This document shows, in pieces, positions 15,356 to 22,998 of a DNA stretch of 23,541 bases; positions within the stretch are counted from its first letter, which is position 1; the number at the start of each line of letters is the position of its first letter. Both the position numbers and the translations under genes were made by a program. Source of the stretch: CAYNST01 sp964399955 (GTDB lineage: Bacteria > Pseudomonadota > Gammaproteobacteria > Pseudomonadales > Cellvibrionaceae); contig CAYNST010000049.1 of NCBI GenBank assembly GCA_964399955.1, forward strand, positions 1 through 23,541, given 5' to 3'. The notes under the pieces are model-generated. The model had not been told where the DNA came from and did no database searches. It was given only the letters and a program-made list of their open reading frames with translations.

Positions 15356-15841
15356 ATGAAAAAAGTTAACGTTTTAATGGTCTGCCTGGGCAATATTTGC
15401 CGTTCTCCCACCGCCCACGGCGTGCTGGAAGCACTGGTGCAGCAACAGGGCCTGGGCGACCGGGTGCAGGTGGACTCTGCCGGAACGTCCAACTGGCATA
15501 TAGGTGCACCGCCGGACTCGCGCAGCCAGGAGGCCGCATTGGCCCGGGGCTACGATCTGAGCGGCCAAAGCGCCCGTCAGGTAAAACTGGGGGATTTCAC
15601 CGAGTTTGACTACATACTGGCCATGGACGAGGCCAACCTTCGCGACTTGCAGGCACTCAAGCCGCCGTCCTTCAAAGGCCACCTGGGTCTGTTTTTAAGC
15701 TTTGCGCGCCACAGCCATTTCCATGAAGTGCCAGACCCTTATCACGGCGGGGCGTCCGGTTTTGAGCTGGTGCTGGACCTGGTGGAGGACGCGGCCCGGG
15801 GCCTTTTGGACCACATTCTGCGCGAGCACGCCCAGGCGTGA
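15356..15841 (+). CDS. Low-molecular-weight protein-tyrosine-phosphatase
   Basis: Cytoplasmic phosphatase of the LMW-PTP family (bacterial Wzb/Etp/PtpA type). The active-site loop is VCLGNICRSP, with nucleophile Cys10 and Arg16 (C-x5-R), and the general acid is Asp127 in VPDPYHGG. It is 161 aa, the family norm. The ATG has AAAAGGG five bases upstream, giving a confident start. Its stop overlaps the GTG of murB by four bases (GTGA). Some relatives control capsule export with a tyrosine kinase; none is in the window, so the substrate is unknown. Position between kdsB and murB matches Pseudomonas. Confidence 0.94.
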   Translation: MKKVNVLMVCLGNICRSPTAHGVLEALVQQQGLGDRVQVDSAGTSNWHIGAPPDSRSQEAALARGYDLSGQSARQVKLGDFTEFDYILAMDEANLRDLQALKPPSFKGHLGLFLSFARHSHFHEVPDPYHGGASGFELVLDLVEDAARGLLDHILREHAQA

Positions 15842-16938
15842 GGCTGTCTTCCGCCTTTTGCCTGCAGGCAATGAATACCCTGGCTGTGCCCTGTGTGGCC
15901 GAGCACTTCTGCCAGGCAGACACGCTTGACGTCCTTCGCGCCGCACTGGGCTGGGCGCAGCAACGATCTCTGCCGGTACATATACTGGGCGGCGGCAGCA
16001 ATGTGGTGCTGCCATGCCGCTTGCAGGGCCTGGTACTGGCTCCGGTCCTGCTGGGGCGACAAATTGTGTCTGAGCAGGGCGGGCGGGTGCAGGTGAGATT
16101 TGGCGCCGGAGAAAACTGGCATGCCGTGGTCGACTGGTGCCTGCGCCAGCGCCTTTACGGGCTGGAGAACCTGGCGATGATCCCGGGTAACGTAGGCGCA
16201 GCACCGGTGCAGAACATCGGCGCCTACGGGGTTGAACTGGCGGATTGTTTTGTGCAGCTTGAGGCGCTGGACCGGCAATCACTTGAAACGCGACTGTTTG
16301 ATTTTGCAGATTGCCAGTTTGCATACCGCGACAGCGTCTTCAAGAATGCCCAGCGCGAGCGGCTGATCATCACCCAGGTGACCCTGGAGCTAAGCCGCAC
16401 GCCGGTCAGCCGGCTGGAGTACCCGGCACTTCGGGAGGCCCTGGCGGGTTGCGCCGGCGCTACCCCGGTGGATATCTACCACGCCGTGTGTCGGCTGCGC
16501 ACCAGCAAGCTGCCCGACCCGGCGGTGCTGCCAAACTGTGGCAGCTTCTTCAAAAATCCCCTTATCAGCGCGGCTCAGTTGCAGGCGCTCAGAACCCAAT
16601 ACCCGGACGCAGTGGCGTTTGCCACCCCAGACCCGCAAACCTTCAAGCTGGCTGCAGCCTGGCTGATAGACCGCAGCGGCTGGAAGGGGCAAAGCGTCCA
16701 GGGTGCCGCCGTGCACGCCCAACAGGCTCTGGTGCTCACCAACCCGCAGCGCGGTGCCGCAGACCAGGTTCTGGCGCTGGCGCAGGCCATTCGGCTGGAC
16801 ATTCAGGCACGCTTTAACATTGAGTTGGAGATGGAGCCGCAGCTTCCCGGCTGGACACACCCCGCCGCCCGCCCCTTGTCGGCGGTGGGGGCCCTTACCT
16901 CTGTGGCCAACGGCAGTGCAGCAACAGACGCTGTTTGA
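15838..16938 (+). CDS. murB: UDP-N-acetylmuramate dehydrogenase
   Basis: Flavoenzyme that reduces UDP-GlcNAc-enolpyruvate to UDP-MurNAc in peptidoglycan precursor synthesis. It has MNTLAVPCVAEHF at the N-terminus, HILGGGSNVVL and IPGNVGAAPVQNIGAYG (FAD binding), the catalytic Ser236 in NCGSFFKNP, and the conserved Glu333 in LEMEPQLPG. This is a type I MurB. GTG 15838 is chosen because it is coupled to the phosphatase stop and places the NT motif at the expected distance; ATG 15871 would start inside that motif. The 366 aa protein carries about 30 extra residues after the conserved end, a low-complexity Ala/Ser/Thr/Val tail whose coding sequence also overlaps the start of the next gene. Confidence 0.95.
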   Translation: MRLSSAFCLQAMNTLAVPCVAEHFCQADTLDVLRAALGWAQQRSLPVHILGGGSNVVLPCRLQGLVLAPVLLGRQIVSEQGGRVQVRFGAGENWHAVVDWCLRQRLYGLENLAMIPGNVGAAPVQNIGAYGVELADCFVQLEALDRQSLETRLFDFADCQFAYRDSVFKNAQRERLIITQVTLELSRTPVSRLEYPALREALAGCAGATPVDIYHAVCRLRTSKLPDPAVLPNCGSFFKNPLISAAQLQALRTQYPDAVAFATPDPQTFKLAAAWLIDRSGWKGQSVQGAAVHAQQALVLTNPQRGAADQVLALAQAIRLDIQARFNIELEMEPQLPGWTHPAARPLSAVGALTSVANGSAATDAV

Positions 16939-17566
16939 TGCGGCTGCGGCCGAGCCGCTGGACCTGCCCGGGGCGCAGGTTACCCTGTTGCGCAAGTGGC
17001 TGAGTGCAGAGGCCAGTCTAAGCCTGTATCACCTCCTCGCGCAGAGCCTGCCCTGGAACCAGCCGCAGATAGTTATGGCTGGCCGCAGTATCCCTATCCC
17101 CCGGCTGCAGGCCTGGGTAGGTGACGCCGACGCCCATTACCGCTATTCCGGTCGCGGATTCAGGCCCTTGCCCTGGCCCCCCGAACTGTGGGAGCTCAAG
17201 CAGCAACTGGAACGAGCCTGCCGCAGTGAATTCAACAGCGTATTGGCCAACTTCTACCGAGACGGCCGCGACAGCGTGGCTTATCACGCGGACGACGAGC
17301 GGGAGCTGGGTGACAGGCCGGTCATAGCTTCTTTGTCGCTGGGCCAGCCGCGACGCTTTCTGCTGCGCTGCAAAGCCAACAGCGGGGTGACCCATCCGGG
17401 CTGTGCGCTGGAACTGGGCGACGGAGACCTGCTGATCATGGCCGGCGATACCCAAAAAAACTGGCAGCACAGCCTGCCCAAGACCCAAAAGGCTTGTGGC
17501 GGGCGAATAAACCTCACATATCGGCGGGTCATCCGGGCGGATGTCGCACACAGGCGGGGGCGATAG
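16916..17566 (+). CDS. AlkB-family 2-oxoglutarate/Fe(II)-dependent dioxygenase
   Basis: Predicted oxidative demethylase of the AlkB superfamily, closest in pattern to the ALKBH2/ALKBH3 type that repairs alkylated DNA or RNA bases. Iron ligands are His124 and Asp126 (NFYRDGRDSVAYHADDE) and His185 (NWQHSLPK). The 2-oxoglutarate arginine motif is R197-INLTY-R203. With GTG 16916 the product is 216 aa, the usual size, beginning QQQTLFDAAAAEPL. This start overlaps murB by 23 bp and lacks a ribosome site, so it is probable rather than certain. It is the last gene of the phosphatase-murB cluster, before a new promoter region. Confidence 0.88.
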   Translation: MQQQTLFDAAAAEPLDLPGAQVTLLRKWLSAEASLSLYHLLAQSLPWNQPQIVMAGRSIPIPRLQAWVGDADAHYRYSGRGFRPLPWPPELWELKQQLERACRSEFNSVLANFYRDGRDSVAYHADDERELGDRPVIASLSLGQPRRFLLRCKANSGVTHPGCALELGDGDLLIMAGDTQKNWQHSLPKTQKACGGRINLTYRRVIRADVAHRRGR

Positions 17567-17570
17567 GGCT

Positions 17571-17576
17571 TATAAT
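17571..17576 (+). promoter_or_regulatory. Candidate -10 element for the gacA-uvrC-pgsA operon
   Basis: A perfect TATAAT lies 122 bp before the GTG of gacA, just after the alkB stop. No good -35 sequence is seen at 16-18 bp. If used, it would give a leader of roughly 115 nt. The rest of the 131 bp gap shows no other clear signal. Confidence 0.35.
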
Positions 17577-17697
17577 CGTGGCCTAGCGTTGATTGACAGC
17601 CTGAGCCACGGCTTGGGTGAGGCCGATACGGAACGGATCTGTATAGTGGCGGGCTCAGCAACAACAAGTCTCTGTCGCGATTTAAGGAGTGTAGCCA

Positions 17698-18351
17698 GTG
17701 GTGAAGATAGTGGTAGCGGACGATCACGATTTGGTACGCATGGGTATTGCCCGCATGCTGGCGGATGTGTCCGGATTTGACGTAGTGGGCGAGGCCAAAA
17801 GCGGTGAAGAAGCCTTGACCATGGCCCGGGATCTGCACCCCGATGTGGTGCTTATGGACGTCAAAATGCCCGGTATGGGCGGTATGGAGGCCACGCGCAG
17901 AATTCTACTGCACAACGCGCGGGTGAAGGTCATCGCCGTGACGTCCCTGTCCGACGACATGTTCCCGGAGCGCCTGATGAAGGCCGGCGCATGCGGGTAT
18001 GTGACCAAGGGCGCAAGTTTTGACGAGATGATCGACGCCATCAACACCGTCATGGCCGGCAACCGCTACATGAGCAGCAACGTTGCCCAGCAGCTGGCGC
18101 TGCGCAGCTTTAGCGGTAGTAAAGACAGCGGCTCGCCCTTTGCGGCCTTGTCGGAAAGAGAGCTGCAAACCGCTATCCTCATAGCCAATGGCGCGCGGGT
18201 GCAAACCGTTGCCGACACTTTTTGCGTAAGTCCAAAAACGGTCAACAGCTACCGGTACCGCATCTTTGAGAAACTGGGTATCCACAGCGATGTCGAACTG
18301 ACATTGCTTGCGGTAAAGCACAGGATATTGGACGTTGACGGGCTAGAGTAA
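17698..18351 (+). CDS. gacA: Response regulator of the GacA/UvrY family
   Basis: NarL/FixJ-type response regulator with an N-terminal receiver domain (phosphoacceptor Asp54 in VLMDVKMPGMGG, acidic pair Asp8/Asp9, Thr in AVTSLSDD, Lys in GYVTKGAS) and a C-terminal LuxR-type helix-turn-helix (LSERELQTAILIANG to VSPKTVNSYRYRIFEKLG). In gammaproteobacteria this regulator is phosphorylated by GacS/BarA and drives the small RNAs that antagonise RsmA/CsrA. The identity rests on sequence plus linkage to uvrC and pgsA. GTG 17698 is chosen, with AAGGAG eight bases upstream. The length of 217 aa is normal. The cognate kinase is not in the window. Confidence 0.95.
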   Translation: MVKIVVADDHDLVRMGIARMLADVSGFDVVGEAKSGEEALTMARDLHPDVVLMDVKMPGMGGMEATRRILLHNARVKVIAVTSLSDDMFPERLMKAGACGYVTKGASFDEMIDAINTVMAGNRYMSSNVAQQLALRSFSGSKDSGSPFAALSERELQTAILIANGARVQTVADTFCVSPKTVNSYRYRIFEKLGIHSDVELTLLAVKHRILDVDGLE

Positions 18352-18371
18352 GAGGTGCAACCTCCGGTTAA

Positions 18372-20228
18372 ATGGTTACAGACAATCCCTTAGACACCGA
18401 CGCCGCCCCTGCGGCTTTCGACCACAAGAGCTTTCTGAAAAATCTGACTCGTCAGCCCGGCGTGTACCAAATGTACGATGCGGAAGGCCGCATCCTGTAC
18501 GTTGGCAAGGCCAAGAACCTCAAGAACCGCCTCAGCAGTTATTTCAACCGGTCCGGCCTCAGCCCCAAGACGCAGTCTTTGGTCAAACGCATCGACTCCA
18601 TCGAGCTGACCATCGCCAACAGCGAAGCCGAAGCCCTGGTGCTGGAGCAAAATCTGATCAAGGCCCAGCGCCCGCCCTACAACATCGTGCTGCGCGATGA
18701 CAAATCCTACCCCTACATATTGCTCACAGACACCGACCAGTACCCGCGCCTGACTCTGCATCGTGGCCCCAAAACGCGCAAAGGCAGCTATTTTGGCCCC
18801 TTTCCCAGCGCCACATCGGTGCGAGAGAGCCTGCACTTTCTGCAAAAAACCTTTCGCGTACGCCAGTGCGAAGACAGCGTGTTTCGCAATCGCCGCCGCC
18901 CATGCCTGCAATACCAGATTGGCCGCTGTACGGCACCCTGTGTAGGTTTGGTCTCCGATCCGGACTATGCAGTGGATGTTCGGCACACCGCAATGTTCCT
19001 GCAGGGTTTGAATGAGTCACTGCACAACGAGCTGGTGCAGGACATGACCAGCGCTGCCGAAGCCATGAACTACGAAAAAGCGGCGGAATTGCGCGACCAG
19101 ATCACTTCGTTGCGGCGGGTTCAGGCCCAGCATGCGGTAGAGAGCGGGCAGGGCGATGCCGATGTCATTGCCTGCGCCGCCGACGCCGGGGAAGTGTGCA
19201 TCCATGTGCTTTTTATCCGCAAAGGGCGCATGTTGGGCAGCAAAAGTTATTTTCCCAAAAATCACCTGGGCGAGGACGAACCCACCCTGTTGAGTCACTT
19301 TTTGTCACAGTTTTATCTGAGTCTGGAGAAACTGGACCTGCCCGCAGAAGTGATTATCAGCCATCCGGTGGAAGACGCCGAGGCCATTGCCGCCGCTGTG
19401 CGCGAGACCGCCGGCAAGACTTTGGATATCAACACCAGCGTGCGCACCCACCGGGCCAAGTGGCTGGCCATGGCCCTGGAGGCCGCCCGGCAGAACCTGG
19501 CCAACCGCCTGGGCAGTCAGCGGTCGGTGTGGGCAAAGCTTGAAGCGCTGCAGGCTGTGCTGGGGCTGGAGGAGCCGCCGGCGCGTATCGAGTGCTTTGA
19601 TATCAGCCACAGCAGTGGGGAGCACACGGTTGCCTCCTGCGTTGTCTACGGCGCGAATGGACTGATCAAGTCCGACTACCGTCGTTTCAACATAGAAAAC
19701 GTACAGGCGGGCGATGACTACGCCGCCATGGAGCAGGCACTAATGCGTCGTTACAGCCGTCTGCAAAAGGAGGGCAAGCCTTTGCCGTCGCTGTTGGTGG
19801 TAGACGGCGGCAAGGGTCAGATGAGCAAAGCCCGGGCGGTCAAGGCCGAGCTGGGCATAGATGAAGTAACCCTGCTGGGCATTGCCAAAGGCACGACTCG
19901 CAAGGCGGGCTTTGAAACGTTGATCACCGAGGGCGGGCAGGAGATTGTGCTTAACTCCGACGAACCGGCCCTGCACCTGTTGCAGCAAATTCGCGACGAA
20001 GCACACCGCTTTGCCATTACCGCACACCGCCAGGCCCGCGGGAAACAGCGCAATCGCTCCAGTTTGCAGGATGTACCGGGCGTAGGGCCAAAACGTCGGC
20101 GGGAGCTACTTAATTATTTTGGCGGTCTACAAGAGATAATGCGCGCCAGTGTGGACGACATAGCAAAGGTTCCAGGCGTCAGCAAAAAACTGGCACAAGA
20201 GGTTTACAGCCATTTGCACAGCGAGTAA
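18372..20228 (+). CDS. uvrC: Excinuclease ABC subunit C
   Basis: Nuclease of nucleotide excision repair that cuts on both sides of a lesion in complex with UvrB. Domains are the N-terminal GIY-YIG nuclease (PGVYQMYDAEG with Gly30-Val-Tyr32, ILYVGKAKNLKNRL with Tyr43-Val-Gly45), four cysteines around residues 170-200 (CEDSVFRNRRRPC, CTAPCVG) for an iron-sulfur cluster, a UVR helical hairpin near 214-249 (MNYEKAAELRDQI), the RNase H-like 5' nuclease (FDISHSSGEH near residue 408, LLVVDGGKGQ, HRFAITAHR), and C-terminal helix-hairpin-helix repeats (DVPGVGPKRRREL, KVPGVSKKLA). It is 618 aa, close to the E. coli length. It starts 20 bp after gacA with a poor ribosome site. Confidence 0.97.
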   Translation: MVTDNPLDTDAAPAAFDHKSFLKNLTRQPGVYQMYDAEGRILYVGKAKNLKNRLSSYFNRSGLSPKTQSLVKRIDSIELTIANSEAEALVLEQNLIKAQRPPYNIVLRDDKSYPYILLTDTDQYPRLTLHRGPKTRKGSYFGPFPSATSVRESLHFLQKTFRVRQCEDSVFRNRRRPCLQYQIGRCTAPCVGLVSDPDYAVDVRHTAMFLQGLNESLHNELVQDMTSAAEAMNYEKAAELRDQITSLRRVQAQHAVESGQGDADVIACAADAGEVCIHVLFIRKGRMLGSKSYFPKNHLGEDEPTLLSHFLSQFYLSLEKLDLPAEVIISHPVEDAEAIAAAVRETAGKTLDINTSVRTHRAKWLAMALEAARQNLANRLGSQRSVWAKLEALQAVLGLEEPPARIECFDISHSSGEHTVASCVVYGANGLIKSDYRRFNIENVQAGDDYAAMEQALMRRYSRLQKEGKPLPSLLVVDGGKGQMSKARAVKAELGIDEVTLLGIAKGTTRKAGFETLITEGGQEIVLNSDEPALHLLQQIRDEAHRFAITAHRQARGKQRNRSSLQDVPGVGPKRRRELLNYFGGLQEIMRASVDDIAKVPGVSKKLAQEVYSHLHSE

Positions 20229-20263
20229 CTTGCTGGCAAGTCTATTTAAGAGCCACGCTTTCG

Positions 20264-20839
20264 ATGTTTAATATTGCCAACCAGTTGACCTTGTGCCGGA
20301 TCGTTCTGATTCCGCTGCTGACCATTATCTTTTATCTGCCCTACGACTGGCGCTTCCCGCTGGCCGCCGCCGTGTTTGGCCTGGCCGGCATCACCGATTG
20401 GCTCGACGGCTACGTGGCGCGCAAATACCAGCTCACCACCCCCTTCGGCGCCTTCCTGGACCCGGTAGCGGACAAACTCATGGTGGCCGTGGCCCTGGCA
20501 CTGCTTATAGAGCTGCACTCCTCGGTGTGGTTCACCCTGCCTGCGGTGGTGATCATAGGGCGGGAGATTGTCATCTCTGCCCTGCGGGAGTGGATGGCCG
20601 AGCTAGGCAAGCGCAAGGCGGTTGCGGTAGGCAGCATGGGCAAGTTCAAAACCACGCTGCAAATCATCGCCATCGTCATCCTGCTGCTGTTTGACCCGGC
20701 AAAGTTTGAGATCATGCGCCTGGTCGGCCTGGTCACTCTGTACGCCGCCGCCATTCTTACGCTCTGGTCCATGCTTATCTACCTGCGCGCAGCCTGGCCC
20801 AGCTTCAAATTGCCACCGGAGCCTGGCAAGCCGGGTTGA
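20264..20839 (+). CDS. pgsA: CDP-diacylglycerol--glycerol-3-phosphate 3-phosphatidyltransferase
   Basis: Integral membrane enzyme making phosphatidylglycerophosphate, the first committed step to phosphatidylglycerol and cardiolipin. The CDP-alcohol phosphotransferase signature D-x2-D-G-x2-A-R-x8-G-x3-D-x3-D is complete: Asp45, Asp48, Gly49, Ala52, Arg53, Gly62, Asp66, Asp70. The start MFNIANQLTLCRI is typical. The 191 aa product has several hydrophobic segments. It lies 35 bp after uvrC and closes the gacA-uvrC-pgsA operon ahead of the tRNA genes. Confidence 0.96.
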   Translation: MFNIANQLTLCRIVLIPLLTIIFYLPYDWRFPLAAAVFGLAGITDWLDGYVARKYQLTTPFGAFLDPVADKLMVAVALALLIELHSSVWFTLPAVVIIGREIVISALREWMAELGKRKAVAVGSMGKFKTTLQIIAIVILLLFDPAKFEIMRLVGLVTLYAAAILTLWSMLIYLRAAWPSFKLPPEPGKPG

Positions 20840-20911
20840 TCAATAAATATTCTAAATGCAACTTCTGCAGAGAAAAACGCAATATAACTAGGCGAAGCAA
20901 AAAAACTCCGT

Positions 20912-20917
20912 TACAAT
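20912..20917 (+). promoter_or_regulatory. Candidate -10 element for tRNA-Cys
   Basis: TACAAT lies 20 bp before the first base of tRNA-Cys and is followed by a GC-rich stretch (CACCCTC), as is common for tRNA promoters. The -35 region is not recognisable. The tRNA could also be read through from pgsA. Confidence 0.3.
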
Positions 20918-20931
20918 TTGCACCCTCTTAA

Positions 20932-21005
20932 GGCGCGGTGGCAGAGTGGTCATGCAAACGACTGCAACTCGTTGTACGCCGGTTCGATTCCGACCCGCGC
21001 CTCCA
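20932..21005 (+). tRNA. tRNA-Cys (anticodon GCA)
   Basis: A 74-base cloverleaf can be folded by eye. The acceptor stem GGCGCGG (20932-20938) pairs with CCGCGCC (20995-21001). The anticodon stem AACGA/TCGTT encloses loop CTGCAAC with anticodon GCA at 20964-20966. The T-arm is GGTTCGATTCC, and there is a T discriminator and an encoded CCA end. Its place behind pgsA matches other gammaproteobacteria, where a tRNA-Gly usually precedes it; none is present in the 92 bp after pgsA here. Confidence 0.96.
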
Positions 21006-21009
21006 ATTC

Positions 21010-21043
21010 AAAAAGCCGAGCTCTAACCGACTCGGCTTTTTTT
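21010..21043 (+). terminator. Rho-independent terminator between tRNA-Cys and tRNA-Leu
   Basis: A stem of GCCGAG (21015-21020) with CTCGGC (21031-21036), extended by A-T pairs (AAAAA upstream with the first T bases downstream), has a ten-base loop and is followed by seven T from 21037. This is a classical intrinsic terminator, placed right after the CCA of tRNA-Cys. tRNA-Leu begins only 19 bp later with no visible promoter in between. Confidence 0.85.
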
Positions 21044-21062
21044 CCGTTGGCAGTACCTCCCG

Positions 21063-21151
21063 GCCCGGGTGGTGAAATTGGTAGACACAGGGGACTTAAA
21101 ATCCCCCGACCTTAATCGGTCGTACCGGTTCGATTCCGGTCCCGGGCACCA
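21063..21151 (+). tRNA. tRNA-Leu (anticodon UAA)
   Basis: An 89-base class II tRNA with a long variable arm. The acceptor stem GCCCGGG (21063-21069) pairs with CCCGGGC (21141-21147), followed by A and an encoded CCA. The D-arm is GTGAAATTGGTAGACAC. The anticodon stem GGGGA/TCCCC encloses loop CTTAAAA with TAA at 21097-21099. The variable arm is CGACCTTAATCGGTCG, and the T-arm GGTTCGATTCC. It corresponds to the leuZ position of the uvrC-pgsA-tRNA cluster and marks the end of conserved gene order in this window. Confidence 0.96.
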
Positions 21152-21230
21152 TTTTTATTCCCCTAATGTTCCTCTTGCCTCGCTGAACCCCTTGTACTGC
21201 GGGCTGCGGCTATTGACCTTGCGCCTTCCA

Positions 21231-21298
21231 GTACTACTATTTATCCCTTAGGTCACTGTTTTCCTGGGGGCAGACGGGTTGTCGTGGGCTAGTAGTAC
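21231..21298. repeat. 9-bp inverted repeat with 50-bp spacer downstream of tRNA-Leu
   Basis: GTACTACTA (21231-21239) and TAGTAGTAC (21290-21298) are exact inverted copies separated by 50 bp. They lie in the 169 bp non-coding gap between tRNA-Leu and the next gene. They might be paired regulator or recombinase sites, but a nine-base match could be chance. Confidence 0.35.
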
Positions 21299-21320
21299 GG
21301 CAGCTGGCCATCGGATGGAT

Positions 21321-21755
21321 TCAATTGTCGCCGTTCTTGCCTCTGACGAGGTCTGCCGCCGATATTATTCCGGGCATCGTCTTGAGCGTTCGAAGCAGCC
21401 TTTCTTTCTCGGCGGCGCTGATACTTGCGGTGGGCTCGTCGCTCATGTCAAAGAGCGGCGACGGGTCGAATACATGTTTATTGACCGCAGTCTCGGGCGC
21501 CTCAACCGCGAGCAGGGGTGCTTCTGAGGGGCGTGGCGCTTCAGCCGGGCCCGAGAGCACCTCCAACTCCTGCTTCAGATACGCTAACGTTGCCCGAAGA
21601 TCTTGTACCTTGGCCGCGTTTGGCTCCGACGTTGATGATGCCTTCTTTAGCTCTCCCGCGAACTTGGCAATGGTTGCTTCAAGGCTCTCCAGGTCAAGGT
21701 CGTCAGCGGTCGCTAGCCACGCTTGAGCACGTTCGAGATAAGTTCGATCTGTCAT
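21321..21755 (-). CDS. Hypothetical protein, predicted coiled coil
   Basis: The product is 144 aa, soluble, acidic and not recognised as a member of a known family. The first half (about residues 5-66, including LESLEATIAKFAGELKKA and VQDLRATLAYLKQELEVL) has heptad-like leucines and is likely a coiled coil. The middle is a Pro/Ala/Glu-rich linker (AEAPRPSEAPLLAVEAPE), and the end (ISAAEKERLLRTLKTMPGI) is another helix. No signal peptide or membrane segment is seen. Codon use looks like that of real genes in the window, and the divergent gene at 22005 leaves a 249 bp region between for both promoters. Function cannot be inferred. Confidence 0.65.
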   Translation of the reverse strand: MTDRTYLERAQAWLATADDLDLESLEATIAKFAGELKKASSTSEPNAAKVQDLRATLAYLKQELEVLSGPAEAPRPSEAPLLAVEAPETAVNKHVFDPSPLFDMSDEPTASISAAEKERLLRTLKTMPGIISAADLVRGKNGDN

Positions 21756-22004
21756 GATGGTGTCTCGAAAAGGTAAAGCAGCATTGTAACGGCTGAACTC
21801 AGCTGTGACTTTGAATGCGCAGCATCCCTAAGCGCCACCCCAAGAAGTCCGAATCACCGTTTGTGGCTTGAACTGCTACCGACGCACGTGGCGGCAATTT
21901 CCTACACGCACCTCCTCCATTGCCCATTGCCTGTATCGGTACTTGGTTATAGGCTCCCCGCCTCCGAAATGTCCCTCTAATCTCACGAAGCTTCAAGGAT
22001 CGAT

Positions 22005-22430
22005 ATGCAAACTCGTTTTCTTCATATGGCTATTTGCGCAGCACTTCTACTTACGGCCGGTGTAGCGCTGGCAGATCCCGATCAGGCCAAACATCAGGCT
22101 CCTGCAGAGCAAGTGCAGGTAGACGCCAGCGAGGCCGCCGGGTTCACCGTTGGTGAATCAACCGAAAGCTGGCACGGTGTGTACAGCTGGAGTGCTCCAG
22201 CTGAAATGAACTTCCCAATGCAAATCCAGGTGGAGATGGGTGATTCTGGCTCAGAACTGAGCATAAATGGACAAAGTATGCTGACGGGCGGAGCTTTGAA
22301 GGAGGGATCGGTTATCAAACTGACTAGCGAAAAGGATCCGGAGGGCGAAATGCTGCAATATACGTTGCTGCCGGATGGGAATCTGAAGCAGATTGGCGGC
22401 GAAGAGCAGGTCTATACAAAGCTTAGATAA
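22005..22430 (+). CDS. Hypothetical secreted protein, probably beta-rich
   Basis: The 141 aa product has a clear signal peptide: TRFLHMAICAALLLTAGVALA with ALA at 21-23 and cleavage before Asp24. The mature protein of about 118 aa is acidic, lacks cysteine and has alternating hydrophobic residues (WHGVYSWSAPAEM, FPMQIQVEM, VIKLTSEKD, LQYTLLPDG), suggesting a small beta-structure. AAGGA lies five bases before the ATG, so expression is plausible. No family is recognised. It stands alone, divergent from the coiled-coil gene and followed by about 1 kb without clear genes. Confidence 0.75.
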   Translation: MQTRFLHMAICAALLLTAGVALADPDQAKHQAPAEQVQVDASEAAGFTVGESTESWHGVYSWSAPAEMNFPMQIQVEMGDSGSELSINGQSMLTGGALKEGSVIKLTSEKDPEGEMLQYTLLPDGNLKQIGGEEQVYTKLR

Positions 22431-22834
22431 GCCAAATGATCTTGTAACCTGTGCTGCCCTGGCAAGATTTGACCGCCTATACAGGCTAGGCCCGACGCGT
22501 TGGCGTGAAGCCGTTTAGGAGAAGTTCTCCGTGTGTTCAACGGTACCGTGGTGTCAACGTACAGCGCACAGAGGGGCGCACAAACAGCGACGCTCTTATC
22601 GGCTGTAACTGTGCCGGCTGATGGCCCGGACCGACAGGCCTCGGCCCTGATCGTATAGCGCTTTGATTTTATGTATCACAACCCACCCCTTCAATGATCT
22701 GCCCCCGGTCAATGCGTGTGGCCGGGGACGCCATAGAGTTTTGTGGCCAAAGCCACCCGGGATGGGTCAAGAATAATGGCCAGAGGTGAGGTGGGTCAGT
22801 TTAAATGGGCATTAATAGCTCCGATGTCAGCAAA

Positions 22835-22920
22835 ACATTTGATTCGGTCATAACCGCGTTCGGGCGGTTATGTTTATGTGGCGATGAAGGATGCTTTGAT
22901 GCGAACCCTCGTTCGACTGA
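22835..22920. repeat. Structured repeat, copy 1
   Basis: First copy of an ~88 bp diverged repeat. Shared blocks in order are CATTTGAWTC, AACCGCKTTCGGGC, TTTATGTG, GGC, AAGG, CTTYGAYGCGARCC and GTTCGAC. This copy holds a perfect nine-base stem (22849-22857 CATAACCGC with 22864-22872 GCGGTTATG, six-base loop GTTCGG). It also has a short stem CGAAC/GTTCG around CCTC near 22902-22915. Neither strand gives a convincing protein. Confidence 0.6.
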
Positions 22921-22998
22921 TTGCAGGAGCAATCTGGACCGTCAAACGCGCCCGTAGGGGCAGGCAGCGTGGCTGCGCTTGAGTCCATCCCCCTGCTC

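Noticed and set aside
15695..16324. 209-codon minus-strand frame opposite the phosphatase and murB
   Set aside because: Pro/Arg-rich shadow frame antisense to two clear genes.
22849..22872. Integron attC site
   Set aside because: The hairpin arms do not match the RYYYAAC/GTTRRRY core consensus, and no integrase or cassette array is visible.
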